Below the pieces are notes generated by a model. The model saw nothing but the letters and a program-made list of their open reading frames with translations. It did not search any database and had not been told where the DNA came from. 5,312 nt of DNA, from contig CAAFRK010000100.1 of assembly GCA_900765235.1 (NCBI GenBank), positions 1-5,312 of the forward strand, given 5' to 3'. The DNA is from an uncultured Veillonella sp. GTDB taxonomy: Bacteria; Bacillota_C; Negativicutes; Veillonellales; Veillonellaceae. Positions 1 through 4,900 of the stretch are shown piece after piece. Both the position numbers and the translations under genes were made by a program. Each line of letters opens with the position of its first letter. Positions within the stretch are counted from its first letter, which is position 1.

Positions 1-115
1 AACCAGAACGATGAGTCGCAATCATCGAACTTCGGCAAGCATCCCTTTTATCATGGATCAATGCATGCCTACTCCTCATGATTACTCTTTATACTCGCAC
101 CTCTATCAACATATT
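1..115 (-). ncRNA. Lysine riboswitch (L box) aptamer, 3' part cut by window edge
   Basis: Read on the minus strand, this segment carries the conserved core of the lysine-sensing riboswitch. Seen in order: GATAGAGGTGCG (107-96), AAGAGTA (89-83, the loop-E-like element after P1), a P2 stem ATCATG/CATGAT (82-77 with 55-50), AAAAGGG (49-43), TTGCCGAAG (38-30), a P3 hairpin CGATGA/TCATCG (27-22 with 14-9, 7-nt loop), and CTGG (6-3) just after P3. These match in order and spacing the B. subtilis lysC leader as I remember it. P4, P5, the 3' strand of P1 and the expression platform would lie beyond position 1. The 5' boundary is approximate. The family binds L-lysine and turns off lysine biosynthesis or transport genes in cis. 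The controlled gene is not in the window. Identification is confident; the mode of control (termination or translation) cannot be seen. Confidence 0.9.
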
Positions 116-129
116 CACTTAATACTATT

Positions 130-158
130 AGTATAAGTAATTATGCGATTTTAGTCAA
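130..158 (-). promoter_or_regulatory. Sigma-A-type promoter for the lysine riboswitch transcript
   Basis: On the minus strand a TTGACT -35 box (158-153) is followed by exactly 17 bases and a TATACT -10 box (135-130), each matching five of six consensus positions. Transcription would start near position 123, about 16 bases before the first conserved L-box base. The -35 box overlaps the recN stop codon (TGA at 157-155), so the next unit begins right where recN ends. A 13-bp palindrome (ATACTATTAGTAT on the plus strand, 122-134) lies over the -10 region. Its role, if any, is unknown. Confidence 0.75.
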
Positions 159-1819
159 TTAAAATGGTCAATTAGTTCTTTAGCTGCAGCTAATGCAGTG
201 GAAGACATGCCTCGACCAGACATCATAGAAGCAATTTGTGTAACTCGTTCCTCTTCATTAAGTACCGACAATGTTGAAACAGTACGATCATCTTGCTCAA
301 TTTTAGCCAAATGGTAATGTTGCTTTGCAATACTTGCTGTTTGAGGTAAATGAGTAATACAGAATACTTGATTAGTCTTAGAAAGATGTAGGATCTTTTC
401 AGCAACCTTTAAAGCTATATCTCCACTGATACCAACATCAATTTCATCAAATACCATTGTTTTGAACGTATCACTACGGAAGACAGATTTGAAGGCTAAT
501 GCAATCCGAGCTAATTCGCCACCAGAGGCTACCTTGTGAAGAGGTAACAATTGTTCCCCCTTATTGGCAGAAAATAGTAGTTCAATGGAGTTTGCACCTA
601 AAGCTGATAAGCCATCCTCATCCTCTATATGGAACTGTATCTCCCCTTTTGGCATGCCTAGGTCTACTAATTCCTGATGTAGAGCGTTAGCAATAGTCTT
701 TGCATTTTTAAGACGTATATCACGTAAAACTGTTAAAGCTTCTTCTGCTACCTTTTTTGCCTCTTCAAGACGAGCTTCTAATTCGTCTTGTGCAAATACA
801 AGGCCTTCTAGTTCTTCTAAACGAGCTTGTGCCTTTTCTTCGTAAGCCAGAATTTCTTCTACAGTTTCACCATATTTTTTCTTTAAGCCGTAAATAGTTG
901 TATCTCTATCTTGGCAATATTTATAGCGTTCTTCGTCATAGCTAATAGTATCTCTATAACGATCTAACGATTGCGCCGCCTCTTCCAGTTGGAAATAAGC
1001 AGAATCAACCATTTCAGATACTTCTTTCAGTTCACCATCATATTTTACAAGGTCATTAACTTCTACCTTAATAGAGTTGATCGTGTCTAGTAATGGTTGG
1101 CGACCATTATAAAAGGCATCATAACAGGAACCTAATACCTTATCAATATGTTCAAAACTATCGAGTCGTTTTAATTCCTCTGCAATAGAAACATCTTCAC
1201 CGATAGTTAGTCCTGCTTCTTCAATCTCATCGATTTGGTATCGCAGCATATCGAGCTCTCGTGCTCGTTCAGACATATTTTCTTGTAAATGATCTACATC
1301 TTGTTTGGCTTGCTTATATACTTTATAAGCATCTAAATAGGTCTTGTAAGCCTTTTGTCCCTCTTTATTATAGGTATCCAAATATTCATGATGCGTGTTG
1401 GCGTCTAATAATAGTTGATTACTATATTGACCATGAATATCAGCTAAATATTGTCCAATCTCTTTTAATGCTTTTAATGGTATAGGTTGATCATTCGCTA
1501 AGATGGTAGATTTACCATTGCGGTTAAATGACCGGGAGAGAATTAACTCCCCTTCCTCAACCATAATATTTTTTGATTCTAATAGCTCTTGTATACTTTG
1601 GTGATCGGCAATATCAAATATTCCATCTATAACAAAACTATCTTTACCATGACGAATGAACTCGCTGCTTGCGCGTTCTCCTAAAAGGATACTAAAGGCA
1701 TCCATTAATATGGATTTCCCTGCCCCAGTTTCGCCGGTAAAGATAGTTATGCCATCATTAAATGAAATATTCATTTGCTCAATCAACGCAAAGTTGCGAA
1801 TGCTCATTTGCGTTAACAT
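155..1819 (-). CDS. recN: DNA repair protein RecN (SMC-like ATPase)
   Basis: RecN is a cytoplasmic SMC-family ATPase recruited early to DNA double-strand breaks, where it tethers ends and assists RecA-dependent recombination. The 554-residue product is the usual family length. Visible motifs are the opening MLTQMSIRNFALIE typical of RecN, Walker A GETGAGKS (residues 29-36), a long charged coiled-coil middle (about 150-385), the ABC signature SGGEL (432-436), Walker B with catalytic glutamate in VFDEIDVG (456-463), and the H-loop CITHLPQTAS with His490. The first ATG is kept because the family begins with this beta strand; a second ATG at codon 5 would remove it. AAGGA lies 8 bases upstream. 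The gene follows argR by 4 bases and is probably co-transcribed and translationally coupled with it. No frameshift or lost motif is seen. No hairpin terminator of its own is visible before the next promoter. Confidence 0.97.
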   Translation of the reverse strand: MLTQMSIRNFALIEQMNISFNDGITIFTGETGAGKSILMDAFSILLGERASSEFIRHGKDSFVIDGIFDIADHQSIQELLESKNIMVEEGELILSRSFNRNGKSTILANDQPIPLKALKEIGQYLADIHGQYSNQLLLDANTHHEYLDTYNKEGQKAYKTYLDAYKVYKQAKQDVDHLQENMSERARELDMLRYQIDEIEEAGLTIGEDVSIAEELKRLDSFEHIDKVLGSCYDAFYNGRQPLLDTINSIKVEVNDLVKYDGELKEVSEMVDSAYFQLEEAAQSLDRYRDTISYDEERYKYCQDRDTTIYGLKKKYGETVEEILAYEEKAQARLEELEGLVFAQDELEARLEEAKKVAEEALTVLRDIRLKNAKTIANALHQELVDLGMPKGEIQFHIEDEDGLSALGANSIELLFSANKGEQLLPLHKVASGGELARIALAFKSVFRSDTFKTMVFDEIDVGISGDIALKVAEKILHLSKTNQVFCITHLPQTASIAKQHYHLAKIEQDDRTVSTLSVLNEEERVTQIASMMSGRGMSSTALAAAKELIDHFN

Positions 1820-1823
1820 ATTA

Positions 1824-2279
1824 TTAGTCCTTCATTAAATCTTGAATTTTCGCCAAAATTGCTGGAACTTCAGCTTCAGATTTTGCAATTAACAAAATTG
1901 TATCATCACCAGCTAATGTACCAATAATTTCAGACCATTTTGCATGGTCAATAGAAAATGCTACTGATTGAGCTGAACCAGGAATTGTATGTAATACGAC
2001 TTGATTCAAGCTATGATCTACCTTAATTAGAGAATCTTGGAATAATCGATTGATTCGACTACGAGATAGAACTACATTTTCTTCTGGAGATAATGCATAT
2101 CGATAGTGTCCATCGCCTGTAGGAATTTTGATTAACATCAATTCCTTAATATCACGAGAAACAGTAGCTTGCGTTACCTCAATACCTTCTTCTAATAAGG
2201 CCGCTGCTAATTCCTCCTGAGTTTCAATCGCCTTGGACTGAACGATTTCTTTAATTTTGTTATAGCGATAGCGTTTCAT
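1824..2279 (-). CDS. argR: Arginine repressor ArgR/AhrC
   Basis: ArgR is a hexameric, arginine-dependent DNA-binding protein that represses arginine biosynthesis and, in some bacteria, activates catabolism. The product has 151 residues, the normal length. The N-terminal winged helix-turn-helix includes VTQATVSRDIKEL (35-47), with Ser40-Arg41 in the recognition helix. The C-terminal oligomerisation and arginine-binding domain has GSAQSVAFSID (101-111) and GTLAGDDTILLI (120-131), whose GDD aspartates bind the arginine ligand in the family. The ATG is preceded by GGGAG with a 6-base spacer. ArgR next to recN is a common Firmicute arrangement and need not mean a functional link. The gene probably has its own promoter in the upstream gap, where a perfect inverted repeat could be an operator, but no good classical ARG box is seen. 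Which genes it regulates is not visible here. Confidence 0.96.
   Translation of the reverse strand: MKRYRYNKIKEIVQSKAIETQEELAAALLEEGIEVTQATVSRDIKELMLIKIPTGDGHYRYALSPEENVVLSRSRINRLFQDSLIKVDHSLNQVVLHTIPGSAQSVAFSIDHAKWSEIIGTLAGDDTILLIAKSEAEVPAILAKIQDLMKD
1828..1832 (-). promoter_or_regulatory. recN ribosome-binding site inside the end of argR
   Basis: AAGGA on the minus strand sits 8 bases before the recN ATG. It lies within the last argR codons (ATG AAG GAC, then TAA). Ribosomes finishing argR would therefore cover the recN start region, which suggests translational coupling and supports the chosen recN start. Confidence 0.75.
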
Positions 2280-2285
2280 TTTAAA

Positions 2286-2290
2286 CTCCC
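2286..2290 (-). promoter_or_regulatory. argR ribosome-binding site
   Basis: GGGAG on the minus strand, preceded by a run of A, lies 6 bases before the argR ATG. It supports the start at 2279. Confidence 0.75.
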
Positions 2291-2336
2291 TTTTTTAAAA
2301 CTTGCACATAAAAGAGAATAGTATCTTTCTGCTATT

Positions 2337-2345
2337 ATTATACCA
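2337..2345 (-). promoter_or_regulatory. Probable argR-recN promoter (extended -10)
   Basis: The minus strand reads TGGTATAAT at 2345-2337, a perfect -10 hexamer with the TGn extension. No good -35 box is seen at 16-18 bases upstream (ATATAT at 17), which is tolerated by extended -10 promoters. Transcription would start near 2330, giving an argR leader of about 50 bases. The element lies in the left arm of a perfect inverted repeat, so a protein bound there would compete with RNA polymerase. Confidence 0.6.
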
Positions 2346-2372
2346 TATATTCATAATTAATATATGGTATAA
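2338..2372. repeat. Perfect 13-bp inverted repeat over the argR promoter
   Basis: TTATACCATATAT (2338-2350) and its exact reverse complement ATATATGGTATAA (2360-2372) are separated by 9 bases. The left arm contains the argR extended -10. The right arm gives a plus-strand TGGTATAAA (2365-2373), a near-consensus extended -10 pointing the other way. It could be an operator, a symmetric divergent promoter, or, if transcription starts further upstream, a leader hairpin. It is a poor match to the classical ARG box (TGAAT-4-ATTCA), so ArgR binding is only a possibility. Confidence 0.7.
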
Positions 2373-2399
2373 ATCGCATATCTCATATTAGTTATGCAT

Positions 2400-2427
2400 A
2401 TTATATTTATATTTAAAAAAACGTTAA
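2400..2427 (-). promoter_or_regulatory. Second promoter-like pair upstream of argR
   Basis: On the minus strand TTAACG (2427-2422) and a perfect TATAAT (2405-2400) are 16 bases apart. If used, transcription would start near 2393 and the 13-bp inverted repeat would be transcribed in the argR leader. In DNA this AT-rich such matches arise by chance, so this is weaker than the extended -10 site. Confidence 0.3.
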
Positions 2428-2526
2428 CATTCTATAGATTGAGGGCGTACAAACACATAGCCTATAGGCTTCATCTATTTATACGAAATTAATAATTTAA
2501 AACTAGAATAATATGCATGTATAAAT

Positions 2527-2550
2527 AAAAGCCCCTATAAAGGGGCTTTT
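2527..2550 (-). terminator. Rho-independent terminator of the yuiD-tlyA-nadK-mnmM operon
   Basis: A perfect 10-bp stem (AAAAGCCCCT paired with AGGGGCTTTT) with a 4-base loop is followed on the minus strand by TTTTATTTAT. It lies about 50 bases after the mnmM stop. An outer pairing CATGT/ACATG (2516-2520 with 2551-2555) flanks it. On the plus strand the stem is followed by only four T, so it may work weakly in that direction too. Confidence 0.9.
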
Positions 2551-2567
2551 ACATGTTTCTTATGACT

Positions 2568-2586
2568 TTTATTCATAATGAATAAA
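2568..2586. repeat. 19-bp perfect palindrome after mnmM
   Basis: TTTATTCAT and ATGAATAAA flank a single central base. The 9-1-9 shape resembles Fur/PerR-type operators in architecture, but it sits between the mnmM stop and the terminator, where an operator for any visible gene is not expected. It may simply be a weak hairpin helping 3'-end formation, or chance in AT-rich DNA. Confidence 0.5.
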
Positions 2587-2599
2587 GATATATTTCTTT

Positions 2600-3175
2600 T
2601 TATCGTTTTTGCAATATAAATAACTCAGGTGGATTATTTATTTGATTCATTGGATGCCAATGACATACATTATACAATTTCTGTTCTAAATCTGATAAAT
2701 ACGATTTAAGGATCTGCATTTCTTCTAACCCTTCTGTTGTTCCAGGGTAAGCAACAATTGTGATAACTCCAGATTTAGATAATTTCTCTAAACCCTCTTT
2801 TATAGCGTCAATTGTTTGATGCGGTTTAGTTATAACTTGATGATCGCCACCTGGTAAATATCCTAGGTTAAAAATCATTAAATCAATTACTTCATCTTTT
2901 AACTGATTAACTAATGCACGATCATGGGAGTCATGGATAAATGTTAGGCTCACATCTTCAGCTATATCATTTGACTGCAATAACTCTTGGCTACTATTAA
3001 TAGCTTTCATTTGGATATCGATGCCATATAAATGACAGCCTTTTTTTGCTCGCTCTGCTAGATATAATAAATCATGGCCATTACCACATGTTGCATCTAC
3101 TACAACATTAGCGTGCTTCATTACTCGATCCCAGATTAAATGTTGAAACTGAACAGCATTGTTAATGTTAATCAC
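2600..3175 (-). CDS. mnmM: tRNA 5-aminomethyl-2-thiouridine methyltransferase MnmM (YtqB family)
   Basis: A 191-residue SAM-dependent methyltransferase of the class long annotated as rRNA methylase (Pfam rRNA_methylase, B. subtilis YtqB). From memory, YtqB is now MnmM, which methylates nm5s2U34 to mnm5s2U34 in the tRNA wobble position; the function here is by family. Seen: SAM motif I VVVDATCGNGHD (24-35), GIDIQ (51-55, acidic end of strand 2), the family hallmark NLGYLPGGDH (103-112), and the C-terminal NNPPELF (180-186). The start is GTG, with GGGGTGA 4 bases upstream; the next ATG, at codon 19, would cut into the conserved start of the fold. The gene lies 27 bases after nadK and is the last of its operon. 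The segment AYPGTTEG (141-148) lacks the histidine I would expect in the family's PGH-type motif. Confidence 0.88.
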   Translation of the reverse strand: MININNAVQFQHLIWDRVMKHANVVVDATCGNGHDLLYLAERAKKGCHLYGIDIQMKAINSSQELLQSNDIAEDVSLTFIHDSHDRALVNQLKDEVIDLMIFNLGYLPGGDHQVITKPHQTIDAIKEGLEKLSKSGVITIVAYPGTTEGLEEMQILKSYLSDLEQKLYNVCHWHPMNQINNPPELFILQKR

Positions 3176-3179
3176 AAAA

Positions 3180-3186
3180 TCACCCC
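3180..3186 (-). promoter_or_regulatory. Ribosome-binding site deciding the GTG start of mnmM
   Basis: GGGGTGA on the minus strand, sharing GGTGA with the Shine-Dalgarno consensus, precedes GTG at 3175-3173 by 4 bases. Together with the fold's N-terminal residues it favours this non-ATG start over the ATG 18 codons later. Confidence 0.65.
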
Positions 3187-3202
3187 ACTTGAGATTTTAG
3201 TA

Positions 3203-4087
3203 TTATAACAACTCGTCACGACGAGAGGCTAATTTTTTAAATAATGTACCAAAGAAACATTGATCTTTAAAACGTACGAATAAGCAATATACTGGATTGG
3301 AGCTTATATGTAATGTTTCTTTATTGGTAAACGTATAGTCAAATGTACCATCTATACAGATATGTAATTGAGGCTCTCGTTCTGGCATGGTGATTTGAAT
3401 TGTATCATGCTCTTCCAATACAAGAGAAACGCCTTGAATAAGATGTGGTGCTACAGGAGTCACAATAATTGATCTATTATCAGGCTTCATAATAGGACCA
3501 CCTGCAGATAGATTATATCCTGTAGAGCCTGTGGCAGAAGAAATGATCAAGCCATCAGAAGGATACATTTGCGTATGTTGATTATTGATGGACATATTGA
3601 TACGTGCCATTTTAGCTGGTTCCGCACGAGTAATAACAATTTCATTAATGATAGGTACTAATTCTTCTTCATTACCATTATTGCGGTCAATATAGGCATA
3701 TAAATGTCCACGTTTCTCGATATTATAATCACCGTTGGCAATACGTTTAATATGACTTTGCATTTGGTGAACTTCGATTTGGTTTAAGAAACCCAACTCA
3801 CCAAGATTAATACCACAAACAGGTACATTGTATGGATAAATTTGTCGTGCCAAATGAATGATGGTACCATCACCACCAAAACTAAAGGCAATATCTATTT
3901 GTCTAAAGATTTCTGGACGACTTAAAATGTGAGTTTCAGGAATCTTAAGTACTCGTGCAGGTGCATCTGATTCGAGATCATCTGGCAAGAATACTTCGAT
4001 ACCTTCATCTTTACAAATATGTGCAGCCATTTTTAAAACTGCCATAATATTGCTTTTCCCCATATTAGGGAAAAATCCGATACGCAT
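3203..4087 (-). CDS. nadK: NAD kinase
   Basis: NAD kinase phosphorylates NAD to NADP in the cytoplasm and is the only known route to NADP in most bacteria. The 294-residue product matches the family's usual length. Visible motifs are FGGDGT (70-75, phosphate-donor site and catalytic Asp73), GINLGELGFL (92-101), NE (148-149), SDGLIISSATGSTGY (177-191) and GGPI (196-199), and TPVAPH (210-215). The start is ATG, with AGGAGA 5 bases upstream; that site overlaps the TAG stop of tlyA, so the two genes are 9 bases apart and probably coupled. In many relatives the glycine-rich loop reads STPTGSTAY, whereas here it is SSATGSTGY. The change is modest and the key residues remain, so an active enzyme is expected. 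The ATP or polyphosphate preference cannot be read from the sequence. Confidence 0.96.
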   Translation of the reverse strand: MRIGFFPNMGKSNIMAVLKMAAHICKDEGIEVFLPDDLESDAPARVLKIPETHILSRPEIFRQIDIAFSFGGDGTIIHLARQIYPYNVPVCGINLGELGFLNQIEVHQMQSHIKRIANGDYNIEKRGHLYAYIDRNNGNEEELVPIINEIVITRAEPAKMARINMSINNQHTQMYPSDGLIISSATGSTGYNLSAGGPIMKPDNRSIIVTPVAPHLIQGVSLVLEEHDTIQITMPEREPQLHICIDGTFDYTFTNKETLHISSNPVYCLFVRFKDQCFFGTLFKKLASRRDELL

Positions 4088-4092
4088 AGTAA

Positions 4093-4098
4093 TCTCCT
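4093..4098 (-). promoter_or_regulatory. nadK ribosome-binding site overlapping the tlyA stop
   Basis: AGGAGA on the minus strand lies 5 bases before the nadK ATG and shares bases with the TAG stop of tlyA (4099-4097), so the two reading frames are closely coupled. Confidence 0.8.
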
Positions 4099-4900
4099 AT
4101 AATGAATGAGCCTCTGCAACCACTGTATTGATTAAAGTATCATCAATGGTTAAAGCCCCTTCTTCGTACTTTTTAAAATAACCTAAAAACTCAATATTAC
4201 CTTCCATACCTTTAATTGGTGAGAAAGTTAATCCATGAACATATAATCCACAATCATGAGCAACGTGTAAGATACGATGTAAAACCTCTTTATGGATTTC
4301 CGGGTCGCGCACAATACCACCTTTGCCAACATTTTCTTTGCCAGCTTCAAATTGCGGCTTAATTAAAGCAACGAGGGAGCCTGTATCTTTTAACAATGTA
4401 GTAGCTACAGGCAATACTTTATCTAAAGAGATAAATGCTACATCTATGGAAATAAAGTCAACCAGTTCACCTAATTGTTCTGGTGTGACAGTGCGAATAT
4501 TTTGCTTTTCCATATTGATAACACGTGGGTCTTGACGTAACTTCCAAGCTAATTGATTATAGCCTACATCGATAGCAAATACTTTAGCTGCTCCATTTTG
4601 TAGAGCACAATCTGTAAAACCACCAGTGCTAGCACCTATATCGACCATAACAGCGTCTTGTAAATCGATAGGATATGTTTGAATGGCCTTTTCCAGCTTT
4701 AGCCCACCGCGACTAACATAAGGTAATGTGTTGCCCTTTACTACGATATTGGCATCTACAGGTATTTTTGTACCTGCCTTATCAATACGCGTTGTGTCCA
4801 TAAAGATTTGGCCAGCCATTATGGCAGCTTTTGCTTTTTCTCTACTTTCAAAAAGCCCTCGATTAACGAGGAGTATGTCTAAACGTTCTTTACTACTCAT
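4097..4900 (-). CDS. tlyA: TlyA family rRNA (cytidine-2'-O)-methyltransferase
   Basis: TlyA is a SAM-dependent enzyme that 2'-O-methylates C1920 of 23S rRNA and, in some lineages, C1409 of 16S rRNA; its loss gives capreomycin/viomycin resistance in mycobacteria. Older 'hemolysin A' labels are misleading. With the start at 4900 the protein has 267 residues: an N-terminal S4 RNA-binding domain (about 5-60), then an FtsJ-like Rossmann fold with SAM motif VDIGASTGGFTDC (86-98). Lys68, Asp153, Lys181 and Glu237 fall one residue off the catalytic tetrad reported for M. tuberculosis TlyA (69, 154, 182, 238, from memory). An upstream in-frame ATG at 4936 would add 12 residues (MYSILLYLQWCH) foreign to the family and overlap yuiD by 40 bases. 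The chosen ATG overlaps the yuiD stop as ATGA, implying coupling. Only a weak GGTG precedes it. Whether it modifies one or both rRNAs is unknown. Confidence 0.95.
   Translation of the reverse strand: MSSKERLDILLVNRGLFESREKAKAAIMAGQIFMDTTRIDKAGTKIPVDANIVVKGNTLPYVSRGGLKLEKAIQTYPIDLQDAVMVDIGASTGGFTDCALQNGAAKVFAIDVGYNQLAWKLRQDPRVINMEKQNIRTVTPEQLGELVDFISIDVAFISLDKVLPVATTLLKDTGSLVALIKPQFEAGKENVGKGGIVRDPEIHKEVLHRILHVAHDCGLYVHGLTFSPIKGMEGNIEFLGYFKKYEEGALTIDDTLINTVVAEAHSL
4897..4900 (-). promoter_or_regulatory. ATGA stop/start overlap of yuiD and tlyA
   Basis: The tlyA ATG (4900-4898) and the yuiD TGA (4899-4897) share two bases. This classic arrangement allows a terminating ribosome to restart, fits the weak ribosome-binding site ahead of tlyA, and identifies the tlyA start. 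Confidence 0.8.

Larger units (their letters stand above)
2280..2599. other. 320-base intergenic region between mnmM and argR
   Basis: This is the only gap over 300 bases. It is very AT-rich and I see no credible gene in it on either strand. In minus-strand order it holds a 19-bp palindrome (2568-2586), the operon terminator (2527-2550), an AGCCTATAGGCT palindrome (2459-2470), a secondary promoter-like pair (2400-2427), a perfect 13-bp inverted repeat (2338-2372) overlapping an extended -10 promoter, and the argR leader with its ribosome-binding site. It separates two transcription units. Confidence 0.8.

Noticed and set aside
1261..1485. Plus-strand open frames inside recN (also 499-690 and 1656-1838), a same-strand shifted frame at 223-405, and one inside tlyA at 4323-4535
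   Set aside because: They lie fully or almost fully within well-supported genes, have no recognisable motifs, and are explained as shadows of the real coding strand.
2295..2309. Four-codon minus-strand upstream frame (MCKF) in the argR leader
   Set aside because: No ribosome-binding site in front of it and no arginine codons, so there is no support for a leader peptide.
2340..2412. Classical ARG boxes upstream of argR
   Set aside because: The best segments match only one half-site (ATGAATA near 2349-2355) or need an altered spacing (AAATATAATATGCA near 2395-2409). Neither matches the known consensus well enough to annotate.
2394..2492. 32-codon plus-strand open frame starting ATGCATATT in the intergenic gap
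   Set aside because: No ribosome-binding site, AT-driven composition, no recognisable motif, and it lies among regulatory sequences.
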